A stretch of 64,000 nucleotides of DNA from Desmodus rotundus (lineage: Eukaryota; Chordata; Mammalia; Chiroptera; Phyllostomidae): contig NC_071388.1 in the NCBI RefSeq assembly GCF_022682495.2, forward strand, positions 82,399,073 through 82,463,072, in the 5' to 3' direction. Both the position numbers and the translations under genes were made by a program. The notes beneath the pieces are model-generated. The model did not search any database and was not told where the DNA came from. It saw only the letters and a program-made list of their open reading frames with translations. Positions 34,288 to 46,455 of the stretch are shown in pieces. Every line of letters starts with the position of its first letter. Positions within the stretch are counted from its first letter, which is position 1.

Positions 34288-34487
34288 TTAGATTTTATTT
34301 ATTTATTTCTAGAGAGAGGGGAAGGGAGGGAGAAAGAGAGGGAGAAACATCAATGTGTGGTTGTCTCTTGTGTGCCCCCTACTGGGGACCTGGCCCACAA
34401 CCCAGACATGTGCCCTGACTGTGAATCCAACTGGTGACTCTCATTCACAGGCTGGCACTCAATCACTGAGCCACACCAACCAGGGCT
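34288..34487 (-). mobile_element. VES-type SINE (bat)
   Basis: Reverse copy with a TTTA-rich tail, 'agagagaggggaagggaggg', 'gtgccccctactggggacc', and the head end 'gccacaccaaccagggc'. Flanks share 'tcaatt' (34275-34280 and about 34488), a possible mutated target duplication. The CTCF-like core (34372-34387) is intact. Confidence 0.91.
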
Positions 34488-35502
34488 CAATTCTTATATA
34501 TAAGTACAAGTTATGCAGTTTAAGTTAATTAGTAATAAATTTGGTTGCATAACATTTTAAATGTAAAAATTATTAAAACTTTTTACAGAAAATAAATTTT
34601 GAAAGAAAACAATTTGATTTATGATTGGAAATGATAAAAGGAAGATATCAAAGCAACTAAGGGTAGTTGCTATACAGAAATGATCAACATAATTTTCCTG
34701 AAAAAACATCATTTTGATTAAAAACCTACTGTGTGAGCTCTTGATGACTGGGAAATACAAAAGGGACAATGGAGACAAGTTCTACACACAGATCTTTATT
34801 TAAAAAAACAAAACAGAGCAAATCAATGTATAATTGAGAGTTGACTTATGTAATTCAGACTAGAAATGTTTTGGGAGGGTCTTTTTATCCACTGAATTCT
34901 CATAGGACTTTGATATCTGTAGGAGGAACTGAGCTCAGTTCGATAGAGTACATGGCGACTAACCACAAGCACTCATCTCAAGAATCCTATGGAATAAGAA
35001 GGTAAAATCTGATACATATATGTAATTATACCAGGAAGTGGTATATTGTACATTTCACTAGAAATGTTGAAGGCAGAGAGTAAAAAAGGGATTCGAATGT
35101 GTGAGAAGTTACTGCTATCTGGGATGATAATATAAAGTACCATAAGTATGAAATTTGCCAGGTTGGGGAGAGTGGGGTGAGTAATATGAACATCCTCCCT
35201 TTGGGAGGGCTTTTCATTCAGATCTGACATTTTTGTAAGTGGCATTCTATTCTATCTTAATTCTCATTTATTTTTGGAATAATGTAGAGACCATTGATCA
35301 TTATACATTATAACAACATTTAACTCCTTTAAATTCATTTTAATTTTAGAATCACTGAACTATATCTCTAAAAACATGTCAGCGTCATCTGAACAGGTAA
35401 AGAAGTCCGCGAAGCTCAGTGTCCTAGGTGCACCTCCCAGAAGACAATAACTGCAAGTGAAGCTGTGTGCACACTGAAATTTTCTACTCTCACCTAATGG
35501 TG
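34488..35502. other. Unassigned DNA
   Basis: No gene supported. The overlapping frames at 34973-35245 show no family likeness. Confidence 0.5.
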
Positions 35503-35707
35503 CATAACCTTTATTGAATAATTATTTAGTGTCTAGCTTTTTGCATACATTATTTATTCAATATACCCAGAATTTTATTTATTAGGCTACCTTAAAATCT
35601 CCATCTTCTAAATGGGAATTAAGTACTTAGGTTGCACACCTAGTGATAAATGGAGAGGGATTTAAACCAGGTAGTTTGACACCAGAGCCTCTGTTCTTAA
35701 ATCATGA
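35503..35707 (-). mobile_element. MIR SINE
   Basis: Reverse-strand MIR order: 'ataacctttattgaataatt', 'ttttgcatacattatttatt', 'tccatcttctaaatgggaat', 'aggttgcacacctagtgata', 'ggatttaaaccaggtagttt', 'gacaccagagcctctgttct'. Nearly full length. Confidence 0.85.
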
Positions 35708-36580
35708 TTTTTTTGCAGAAACCATGAGCTCTTTAATTATCCTTCTTTAATGGCACATTTATTGCCTTCAACTTCAGAGTAAAATATTCATAATCTAAAT
35801 TACAAATTCATATAATCCTACTTTTATGGTGTCCTCACAGTCGGAGAACCTGAGTATGTAGTAATACTCAGGTATGGAGCTGGTATGGAGCAGTATACAA
35901 AACAATCATATCATATTGCCTTTCATTTTGGTTTAACAAAAATGTTATTTCACCACTCATAACCACTAATTTCCTTTAAGAGTAGATGCAAGCCTTGACA
36001 TCATCCAAAAGACAAAAATCCTTCCATAATTTTTCCTCATTCCTTTTTTGCCCTCAGCAATTCTTTGTAGTTTATATTACTTTACTATTTTTTAGTCTTT
36101 ATTTTAGTTGTAATATGAACTATAGGTTTGATTGCTCTACCTAAATTATTTGCTTGTTGGTGTTTAGATAATATGTGTACTATGTACTTTTATATCTTTT
36201 TTATTAATTTTTAGGGTGTCATTGGTTAATAAGATCATATAGATTTTAGGTGACAGGTTCTATGATACTAGATTTGTATATTACTGTTTTATATCTCTTA
36301 AGTCTACCTTGTGTGACTTTGAGGAGGTCCTTTCAACCCTGTGACTTACAGTTTTCACAAGTGATTGAGTTGGTATGATTTCTACAATTCCTCTTATCTC
36401 TAAATGGTATAACCTAAATAATCTCCATCCCTAAGAAGTGAGATCTAGATGGCTTTGACCATCAAGGTGATGAAGAACATACTGTCACACTGGGATTTGA
36501 CATCTAGGCTGGAGAATAAAGGAGCCCAGACAGTGCTGGGCTCTGGGGACAGGCCAGTGCAGCAAGTTATCATGTGCACA
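35708..36580. other. Unassigned DNA with a weak MIR-like piece
   Basis: At about 36300-36420 'cttgtgtgactttgaggagg' weakly resembles the MIR core. At about 36200-36290 a block 'gttaataagatcatatagat' recalls the segment at 9690-9735, so both may be pieces of one unnamed repeat. Confidence 0.4.
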
Positions 36581-36588
36581 GTCTAAGG

Positions 36589-36778
36589 CAGGGATGTCAA
36601 ACTTATTTTCACCGGGGCCACATCAGCCTCACTGTTGCCTTCAGAGGGCTGAATGTAGAGCTCCTTGCCCCTAGTTAGGGAGTAGTTACATTTATACAGC
36701 CCTAAAATTACATTCGGCCCTTTAAAAGTAACCACGAGGCTGATGTGGCCCCTGGGGAAAATGAGTTTGACGTCCCTG
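36589..36778. mobile_element. Long-palindrome hAT MITE
   Basis: It starts 'cagggatgtcaaacttattt' and ends 'aaaatgagtttgacgtccctg' (last 20), with inverted arms that continue inward ('ggccacatcagcctc' on the left, its complement on the right). Most of the 190 bp can fold back on itself. The 8-bp direct flanks gtctaagg (36581-36588) and gtgtaagg (36779-36786) differ at one base, which points to the hAT superfamily. It has no transposase. The 82-codon frame over it is chance. Confidence 0.88.
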
Positions 36779-36786
36779 GTGTAAGG

Positions 36787-39700
36787 AATACCCTTCCACT
36801 TAGAGGTTAGCATGTAGTTATGGTAATTCATTTTCTAATTCCCAAGTCTGTTCTTTTTTCAATTTACCTCAGGAACTTTTATTAGACATGTAGTGTTTTA
36901 ATAAACTGATGGTTAAATAAATAATCACCTGTTAAAAATAATCTTTTACAAAATATTATATTAGAAGTTACTATATTTGTGCCATTTATTTTCCATATTT
37001 CATCCTATGTTAATTTTATGATGTTTGCATCTATTATATCTGTGAGCATTTTATCCACTTTGTACATATTTTACAGTGAAATGTTTCCCCTTTCAGCTCC
37101 CCAAAGCTATGTGTTAAATGGTAAATGAAGAAAAAAAGAAAGACAGTAGGGTGGATAAACTAAATTTTGGTAAAGTTCTTATAAATTCCATTCTTTAAAG
37201 TTAAGATTTATTGTTTAACACTGACTGAATCATAGTGGTAGTGATAAAAAAAATCAGAACATTATATAAGCTGTCTCTAAATTTAAATTAGTAAATTATT
37301 ACTCAGTATAATAGGAAATAATAACATAACTGAAACACAGCCAAGTAGAAATAGCTCAAATTATATTCCAATTTTTAAAACTTTCTCTGTATAATATTTG
37401 CTATGCATATTTACAAGTTCTCCTTCAATTGTCGTTGCTTTCTAACAGCAATCTGAAATTTGCCCACATAAGGAAACCCTTGTTATTGAACACCCCCCTC
37501 TAGCTCTGCAAGCAAAAATGGAACAGGAAATATTTCACCAGGCTACTGCTATCAAGCTCTGCTGTTGGAATAGCAAAAAAAAAAAAAAGAAAGAAAAAAA
37601 AGAAACCCTAAGTAATTTCTGTCACCAGAGCAATTGTTTCCTCAAGCTCACCCTCCTTAAAAGTTTTGTTTAGGAACCACATGTTGAATACTATCTAAAT
37701 TTATGGAATACCTCTTTTCCCCATAACTAGGCATGACAAAAACAAGAACCTCTGCTGGATATATTGTCACCGACCGTGAGAGAAGGAACAGATATTTGAA
37801 TATGAATTTTCAGGCTTTAATTATTTGCTATCCAAACAGCCCTTTTACCTTAGTCTGTTAACCTGTTAACCTGAATCTGTGTATGAGATTCTCCCTCTGC
37901 CTTAGTTATTATAAAAAGTTTCTATGTGGGAACCTGTAAAAATGGGTAACACATACGAACCCATCTATATTTATGAACCTAAGCCATAATTATAAGCAGA
38001 TTTTTGCACTATCAATATCAATATTAGCGTGTATATATCACATCTTATATCCAATTTGGAATATAAGAGGTTTGCTTTCTTTTGTCAGTTATATATCACA
38101 TTAGTTTCTATATTTTCCTTTAGTTTATATCTTATTTGGCTTATAAACATTTTAATCTTTATGAATCAGAGTGAAAAGTCATGAGATTAAGAATCTGAGG
38201 CCCAAGTGAGTTAACTAAGGTTTTCTGAGGTAAGAAAAGTTGTATTTTATATCAAATCACAAGAAGCCTATCAGTAACTTAGATTTATAATTTTTAAAAG
38301 GAAGGCAATGAAAGGAGAAGGAAAGCAGAGAGAAAAAAAAAAAGATCTGGGAGTGGAACAGAAATGTAAATGACAATGAAGAGGTGAGGGTAGGATAATT
38401 TCTTGCTTGCTCTTAACTGCCCTTCACCACTATTTCTCCACCTTCAACCTGATTCTCCATCACTGCTTATAGCAAACAGCTCTTCAGCCATTTTTATTAC
38501 TATCATCTATTTAATTCATGATGATCTTTCCTCATTCATTAAAGAGCGATATTTTTCACCATCTTTACCCAAAGTTCTATAAGCCTCTTAGATGATTTGA
38601 CACCCGAGTAGGTGAAGCATTGCATACGGCCTAATATCCTGCTTCTTCCAAGCCGACATTTCTATATCTTCACAGCTTCCTACTTTACATTTCTTTGACA
38701 AGAAAATGACTGTGGGAATCTATTTTATGCTAATTCTATCTTGCTGTCTAACTTTGTTTTTCTGCATTCTGTTAAGTGGTACCCTAAATTGCATTTACCT
38801 CTTTACAGATGGGTTGCAATTTTGTGTTTAAACTTTCTAAATGTGGGTACAGTGAAATCCTTTTTTCTTTTTAAGCTGGACTTCTAAAACACTAAAAAGA
38901 AATCCATTTCTTGATCTTCAAAATAGAAATTTTATGCTGTAACTACATTTCAATTAGATTTAATTGCTATGTCTGTTTCTTCCTATGCCAGTATCACATT
39001 GTTATAATTATTGAGAAGAAAAATACTGTGCCCCAAATTCTTTTCTAATTGTTTTTTATTTCATAGTTATTCTTACAAATTTATTCATGCTGATTAATTT
39101 TAGAATTTTTGCCATTTTGAAAAATAATCATAATGGGATTTCAAACAAAATTGCATTTAATATGTAGGTAATTTGGGGAATAACTGGCACTTTTTTGACA
39201 ATAAGTCTTCCAATTTAATAATAAATGCGTTTCTCTATGTCCTCAATGTTTTATTATGAGATATGATTTATAACTTTAGTATGAGTTCTGTACTTTCTTC
39301 TTCAACTAATTTCTAAACATAATTTTGCTATTTGTAATGGTATCTCTTTTACCTATTATATTCTCAAAAACATAAGTTTTCACTGGTAAGGTAAACATAT
39401 TTTTGTGTATTTATGTCTAACTACCTACTATATTTTCATAACACAACTAGTAGTAACAGTTGAATCATCTATAAGGAATAATGATGTCTTTAAAGTAACT
39501 CCTGTTTCTATTTAATATCATATTGACTAGAGTCATTGAAAAATATGAATGTCAATAGTCATTGTGAAAAATTTATTTTTTTCTGATAATAACTGAAACA
39601 TTTCTAGATATTTACTGTTAAGAAAAATGGTAACTAAAACAGATTTTATATTATTTGTTTTAATTTTTACCTTATTCTATTTATTTTTTAGAATTAGTAT

Positions 39701-40639
39701 TAAATTAATTAGTATTAAAATATTTACTTTACTAGATTTGGCTCTTAGTTTTAAGATAAATGAATTCTAAATTTTATTAAACACTCCTTAGGAACTATTG
39801 AAATGGTTTACTTGTTTTCTTTGACATTTTACTGTTCATGGGTAATATTAATATATTTCACAATCTGGAACAATCTTTGCATCTCTCAAATGCATTTCTG
39901 TAGCTTTTGAATATGTTGTTAGCTTCTATTTGCTAATGTTTTATGTAATGTTCATATCACTATCAATAAATTACAATTTCTGTAGTCGCTTATTTGATTT
40001 GCATTATCTTAGATTTTCACCTTTTTCTACACAGCTTTCTATAACAAGTGCTTGAATTACATTCTTGTTATATGTAATGTATATTGATGCCATAAAATTT
40101 TATTTTCAGAATAGTTAAAACATGCATTAAATGTCCTATTTAACATAAAAATGTTATTTAAAGAAGTATATTGTTTTTTGCATTTCCATATAGGTTTTAT
40201 TTGTGCTAATGTTAGAAAATACAGTTGCTATAGTATCTACACATTATTTCTTCAGGTTTTCTTTAAGCTATACAAATATAATTTTCAAAAATTATAAAAA
40301 CATCAAATAAATATAAATGAGCACTTTTCAAAAATCTTAATTAACTCATTAATGAGTAATAAAACCAGGAATATGTTAAACTGCTTTAAAGGGTTTTTAA
40401 AAGCTAGGAATATATAGGCAATTTAATCAAATAATGTTAAGAAAAGCAAACTGGCTTGGATACAAAGTGGAGCCAAAGAACAAAATCATTGTGGTAATTT
40501 GCATCTCTAACAGACAAATCCACACATTAAACTCTGCCCCTGCATAAATGTATGCAGTTTTTTTAAAAAACCACCAAGGTCAAAGGTAATTCTTTTGTTT
40601 ATTTCTTAGTTTGGTATAATTAACCTATTCCTGGGGGTG
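36787..40639. other. Repeat-poor unique AT-rich DNA
   Basis: About 3.8 kb with no recognised transposon, the longest such block here. It includes an A-rich simple run (about 37577-37607). The block at 37430-37570 is less AT-biased and reads like constrained non-coding DNA. No reading frame of note. Confidence 0.5.
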
Positions 40640-41839
40640 CGTGGCTAATAAACAGTTCCCCATAGACCCACTAAAAGACTAAGACATAATCATAAGGCTA
40701 TAGAATGACTCTCCTCGCTCACACTTTGTCACCACATCAGAAGGGATTCGGGGCAAGAGTGGAGTAGGGCTGAAAGTGCTGCACAACGTCGACTCTATCT
40801 GAAGGGTGTTCTAGTGAAACCCAATGATAACAGGAGAAACAAGAAAAAGGACACAGCATAATTTCTAGCCTCTAGAATCTATAGCAACATAAAATATTTA
40901 ACATTACGCATCTTCAAGCTAGATTAACAAAATACCTCACATTAAATGCTAAAAGGTAAGAAAAAATAAAGTCTGAAAAGATAAGTAAGCCTCAGCACGA
41001 CTCAGGGATGATACAGATATTTGCAATTATCAGGCAAGGAATTTAAAATAATTATGAATAATACATTAATGACTATGAATAATACACATACAGGGACAGA
41101 TGACAATGACAGTAGAGATATGGAGACTCTAAGAAAGGTTCAAAAAGAAGTACTAGGAATCAAAAGCATTGTAACAGAAATGAAGAATGCGTGCATAGTT
41201 ATCTACTGGGTACAGTCAAGGGTTGAATCAATGAGCCCGAAGATAAGTCAATAGGCACGTCCAAACTGAAATTCAAAGTAAAGAGAAGAGAACGGAGCAT
41301 CCAAGAACTGCAGCACAGTTTCAGATAGTGCAGCATGCCCCTCATTGGAATACTTGAAGGAAAAGAAGAATGACTCAGAGGAAGTTTCTGAAGCAATAAT
41401 GGTAATATAAAAAATTAATGAAAAACATGAAAACATAGATCCAGGAAGCACAGAAACCACCAAGCTGGATAAATTTGATAAAGATATATGTAGGCCTATC
41501 ATAGTCAAACTTTTTCAGAGAAACCAAGGGCAACAAGAAATCTTGGAAATCAGAGGAGAAAACCAGCTAAAAGGTGGTTTTAAGGAGGAATCAGGATAAA
41601 AATTACAGTGGACTATTAGTCAGAAAGCACGCATAGAGAGAATGGATTAAAATATTTAAGTGTTGGAAGAGAAATGTCAGCAATTTAAAATTCTACACCC
41701 AGCAAAATATCCTTCAAAACAGAAGACAAAGACTTTTCCAGACTAACAAAAAGTGAGTGAATTTTTCACCAGAAGCCTGACCTGTAAGGAATGTTAAAAG
41801 TTTCTTTAGCCAGAAGAAAACTGAAATAGAAAATTTGGA
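40640..41839 (+). mobile_element. HAL1-like (half-L1) element, 5' and ORF1 part
   Basis: The region from about 41025 reads 'caggcaaggaatttaaaata', then 'ctaagaaaggttcaaaaaga', 'atccaagaactgcagcacag', 'ccaggaagcacagaaaccac' and 'attctacacccagcaaaata', the ordered landmarks of an L1 ORF1-type gene. Stops and frameshifts break it, with a surviving frame at 41021-41254. No ORF2 endonuclease or RT follows; the continuation beyond the inserted L1 (42194-42455) matches a HAL1-type 3' part instead. The 5' limit is not clear. The chain is interrupted at 41840 by a younger L1 tail. Confidence 0.68.
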
Positions 41840-42185
41840 ACTGGAGAATATTATGCTAAATGAAATAAGCCAGTCTGTGAAAGACAAACACCATATGATC
41901 TCACAAGAGGATTCTAATGAACAAAATAAACCACAGAACAAAATAGAACCACAGGCATGGAAACATGGAACAGACTGACAGAGAGTGATCAGAGGGGAGA
42001 AGGGAAGGGGATAGTGATGGAAACATGGGGAAGGGACTAGATAAAAAATATGTATGAATGAGCCACGGACACGGACAATAGTGTGGGAATTAACTGTGGG
42101 AGTGGGGGACAGGATGTATGGAATGAGGCAAGGGGGGGAAATGGGAAACTGTAATGGAATGACAATAAAAACAAATTAAAAAAAG
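41840..42185 (+). mobile_element. 5'-truncated L1 3' end nested in HAL1-like element
   Basis: It starts within L1 ORF2-end words ('agaatattatgctaaatgaa', 'ataagccagtctgtgaaaga', 'caccatatgatctcacaaga') and runs through a G-rich 3' UTR to 'gacaataaaaacaaattaaa' plus a short A tail. The direct repeat aatttgga lies at 41832-41839 and 42186-42193, so this is a separate insertion into the host element. It is fairly well preserved. Confidence 0.83.
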
Positions 42186-42193
42186 AATTTGGA

Positions 42194-42455
42194 TCTACAT
42201 AAGAAAATAAGAATAATAAAGAATACAATAAAATAAATTATTTTATATGTTAAAAATTCTTAATGATTCAAAAATGTTTCTGTTTAAAATAGTAATAATA
42301 AATTTTGTGATTATAGCATATGGATAACTTAAGTGAATGACAATAATGTCACAAAACATGAGAGTGAGGAATTGGTAGCACACATCAAGTAGTATAGTGT
42401 TCTTTGGGAGCAGAATTATATTAGCTGAAAACACATATTGTAAAAACTTCTACCA
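42194..42455 (+). mobile_element. HAL1-like element, 3' part
   Basis: 'aaattttgtgattatagcat' followed by 'gtgaatgacaataatgtcac' and 'gcagaattatattagctgaa' continues the HAL1-type tail after the L1 insertion. Boundaries are approximate. Confidence 0.55.
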
Positions 42456-43190
42456 ATGTAAGCCTATCAGAATAGCTAACATACAAAACCAATCTTGACA
42501 ATCAAATGTCTGGTGATGGTGTGTCAGAATGGAGCCACAGAACCTGGGGTGGCGTACCACACAGCTAGAACAGTGCCCCCTGCTGGCCATTCATTGTGCT
42601 TCTAGGTTTTACCAAACTACTTTGAAGAAGCGTGTCTCCTAACACCTACATGTGAATGTTGATAGCAAATTTATTTATAATTGCCTCAAACTAGAAGTAA
42701 TCAAGGTATCTTTTCAAATGTGAATGGATAAATAAAATGTAGTACACCCATAGAGTGGAACACTATTCACTAATTAAAGAGAAGTAAGGTATCAAGCCAC
42801 GCAAAATATGGATACATTTTAAATGTTTTGGTAAGTGAAAATGGCTAGTTAAAAAAGGCCACCTACTATTTGATTTATCTGACAAGCTGAAAAGGCAACA
42901 TTTCGGAGATAATACACAGATGAGTCACTACCAGTGATTTGGAGAGAAGGTCTACTGCATGGCTGCGTGAAGCACAGATTTTTTAGCTGAGTGAGATTAC
43001 TCTGCGTGGTGCTGTAGTGTTAGACACACGACACTCAACTTGTCAAAACTCACAGAAACTTACAGAAGAAAGGGTGCAACTTCACATATGCAAACAGCTT
43101 TTAGTCAAAATGCAGGCCCTGACAAAGGAATCTAACCATATTACAAATGTATAAAATAACTTTACTAAATGGGTTGACAAAAAAAAAAAA
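42456..43190 (+). mobile_element. L1M 3' end (diverged)
   Basis: The L1 ORF2-end order is visible: 'atcagaatagctaacataca', 'aatgtctggtgatggtgtgt', 'acctacatgtgaatgttgat', 'taattgcctcaaactagaag', 'tgtgaatggataaataaaat', 'gtcaaaactcacagaaactt'. Degraded throughout. A short A-rich run ends it near 43180. It contains a CTCF-like word at 42573-42588. Confidence 0.78.
42573..42588 (-). promoter_or_regulatory. CTCF-like core motif in L1M
   Basis: The reverse complement reads ggccagcagggggcac, a strong fit to the CTCF core (CCAGCAGGGGGC). It lies in old L1M DNA, independent of the VES-borne copies. Binding cannot be shown from sequence. Confidence 0.45.
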
Positions 43191-43570
43191 AGTGTCAGCC
43201 TGAGTAACTTTGGAAATAAATTGAGTCTGTACGATTAAAGAGAACTGTAACTGCATATAAACTCTTTAGTTGGTAAATTTGTTTACATTGGAGTAGAGGT
43301 TACCAAGTTAAAAGCCACCATTATTTATACTGAAATAAAAGCATTAGATGGATGGCAGACAGAGGAAGCTAAGTTCTTGCTATTCGAGTGGGAGTTAACA
43401 GATAAGCAAGGAAGGAGACTAGACTGATCTGTTTGGATTAGAGTTGGGAACATCCATTTGAAATCATTTTTTATATATACATATATATGGATAGAGATTA
43501 TATAACATAGATGACACAAATGTGTATATAAATGGTAAGTATACACACATTTATTTCCTCATTTTCTTAG
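43191..43570. other. Unassigned DNA, short TA-rich runs
   Basis: Contains a 'tatatatacatatatatgg' run near 43470-43490. No gene. Confidence 0.5.
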
Positions 43571-44585
43571 CTGAGAGAGCATGGAAACAAAAGCAACCCT
43601 GTAGCAGTGAGCACACAATGCTTGGTTCTTGGTTTCTAACACCACATGCCCTTAAAATGAGCAAGTCCTCCTTGGAGACATGACTGATTCTAGGACTCAG
43701 GCAGGGAAAATACAGGATAAGCCTGGAGAATCTTATTGTGTCACAAAAGAGAGAAATACTAAAAAACAAAGCAATCAACCAACCACAACGGTGAGGGCCC
43801 TGTTAAAGGGCCACAGGAGCCAACTGAGAAAGTTCCCAATGGCCAAAGATGAAACTGATTGACAAAATAAATGTATTACATTATAATCTAAAATATAAAA
43901 TACATACCCATGATTTTATATTACTACAAATATATGACTAAATTAATAAGTAAATGGAGTGGAGTAGAAAAGTCTTCCATGCAGCAAAATTCTAAGTAGC
44001 ACACACATATATACTGCCCGCCCATGGGGGCTGGAACCTAATTCCCCATCCCTTACATGCAGGCTATACACGGTGACTTTCCTCTAAAGAGTAGAATATG
44101 GAGGGAGGGAAGAAAGAGTATCCCCAGAGTGAAAAAACCCAACAAATTCTACAGAAGCCTGTGATCAAGATTAACATAAAAATGATGTCATGTTGATACT
44201 TTTGATATGATGTGATAAAAATGCCACTTTTCCTCCATGAACTTCCTCCCTAAGACTTCTAACCTCAGTCTAATCATGAGAAAAATTTCAGACAATTCCA
44301 AATTGAGGGACATTCTACAGAAATAATAGATGAGTACTCCTTTAATCCACTAAGCTTATTAAAAACATGAGAAGTCTTTGGAATTGCCACAGCCGAGAGG
44401 AGCCTAAGGAGACACGGTGACTGAATGTAATATGTGCTTTTGGATAGGATCCTAGAAAAGAAAAGGGCCTTAGGGAAAACTAAAGGAGTCTGACTAAAAT
44501 ATGTTTATTTAATTATAATGTTTTAACATCAGTTCCCTCATTTTAACAAATGTGCCATACTAATGTGAGATGTTGATCACACGCC
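43571..44585 (+). mobile_element. L1M 3' UTR
   Basis: About 1 kb matches the order of an old L1M 3' UTR: 'gacatgactgattctaggac', 'aatggccaaagatgaaactg', 'ccccatcccttacatgcagg', 'gtgatcaagattaacataaa', 'aattgagggacattctacag', 'gaggagcctaaggagacacg', 'aaatgtgccatactaatgtg'. Non-coding and diverged. Confidence 0.83.
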
Positions 44586-46194
44586 AGCCTTAATCTAGGG
44601 TGGATGCGAACTCCTGCAATAGCTTCATAACTTCTTTTGATTTAGATTTATTCTAAAATGAGCACGTTTACTAAATTTTTTTAAATGTTATGAACTATTT
44701 TGACAAAATACGCTAATCCTAGAGAAAATTATTCATTAAATTGGTCTGGATTGCTTAAAAGTTTTTACTGATAGTTGAAATTAGGTACAATAGCTCATAC
44801 AAACACAGGAATAATATATTTTTTATGGCCTGTGCTAATTTGTTTTTTGATCCCAAACTGAGCATCAGAATGATCTCCTTTCTTTTATGAAGCAATTATT
44901 ATTTTACTGCTCTTCTTAACCAAATATGTGCCAAATGTTACTATTGCTACTTTTTTGTTTATATCTTTTAACTTAATTCATGGAGTTGGTGAGTATGGAT
45001 GGGATCTGCTGGCGTACTGCTCAGTATTAAGCAGGACAACTTTAGAGCCTGGATTAGCTGCCCAAATTCTCATGTGATTTGCTCGTGTCCTGAAATGCTG
45101 CCTTTGAAGATAAGCGCCGTCGTGCATCCAACCCTGAGACAAACGCTGATGCCGTGCAGGGCGGCCAGGTCCGTAACAGGCCCTGGTTCTGAACAACAAC
45201 ATGGGACTGAACTCAGCTCATGACTTCGTTTACTTTAGTGCGTGTTTTGGTCCCCAAACAGGTTCCTAATAGTTATGGAAAATAGTTTTATAAATTATTT
45301 TTAGTAAAAATGAAATTGAGATATGGGGAGGGGGTAGTATTGTGAAAATTTCCCATTACTTGGTGTTTTAGAACAATTTGGAATAAATCCAGGAAAACGT
45401 GTGCAAGCAAATTCAAAGGCAAAATGATAGAAGCAATTGTTCAAATAAAATCTCAATCACAGTTTTAATTTTTTATGGGCATAGATTTTTTTCTCCTATC
45501 TTTTTTACCTGCAATTATTTTATCTGTCATGTCCTCCATCGTTTAGTAGCTGCACTTTGTTTTGGGAAGCTAAAAATAACTGAATGTTGTCACTGTTCTA
45601 GATGAGCATGTTTGTAAGTCTGGGACAAGGCCTTACAGCAGTGGACACTAGGCTGTCATTTTAGTATGTTTTATAGTGACTGAGCAACACTATCGTCAAA
45701 TTTGTATCCTCATTCATAGTTTTGTGTGATGCATTCTAGTAAATCTCCAGTCATCAAACTAATTCATACCATTGTTTCCTTCCTACATCTAAGGATTATC
45801 ATTTTATTTCTATATTATTTTCAATGAATTTTATATTTACTTGGATGTTCTGTCCTGCAGGATGTCATTCAGTTTCTTTTATTTCCGCATGTTTCTGAAA
45901 GTCAATAGTTTGTAATACCGTCAACACACACGTCTAGGTCTGGTAACCGGATGAAACCCGTGAAAAGTTTCTTCACTCACACCACGAGGGGAGTAATGGC
46001 TCTACGTAGAGTTTGCGAACCAAATAAAAGTACATGCAGAGATTTCAGATTGGACCTGAAACAATAAATCATTGACTATATTATTTTTAACATGATGCTA
46101 CTTGTACACAATTTATATTAATAACTATTTGATACTTCATATGCTATACTTCATATAATATATTATAGTTCTTTTAATTATGAGTATATATGCC
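44586..46194. other. Unassigned DNA, including a GC-richer block
   Basis: At 45000-45220 the sequence is richer in GC and CpG and opens in both strands (74 codons each), which reflects composition rather than a gene. No repeat family was recognised. CpG-bearing words also cluster near 45920-46015. Confidence 0.45.
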
Positions 46195-46455
46195 TTTATC
46201 TTTCAACTTTATTGAGGTAAAATTGACAAATACAATTGTGCAAATGTAAGCTGGACAGCGTGACCGACATATGGATGCATTGTGAGGTGAGTGTCACAAT
46301 GTACCCATTCCCTCACACAGTTACCTATTTTGTGTGTGAAAATCTTCAAGATCTACCCTTCTAGCAAATTTCAGGTATACGATATAGTATCATTTATTGT
46401 AATCACCATGCTGTTCATTAGATTCCCAGAAATCATTCACGTTATAAGTTAAAGT
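46195..46455 (-). mobile_element. L1M 3' UTR fragment, minus strand
   Basis: 'ctttattgaggtaaaattga', 'aaatcttcaagatctaccct', 'agcaaatttcaggtatacga' and 'cattagattcccagaaatca' follow the reversed L1M 3' region. Non-coding. Confidence 0.75.

Noticed and set aside
41000..42185. HAL1-L1 chimera formed at transcription
   Set aside because: The direct repeat aatttgga around 41840-42185 and the HAL1-like continuation after it show a nested insertion instead.
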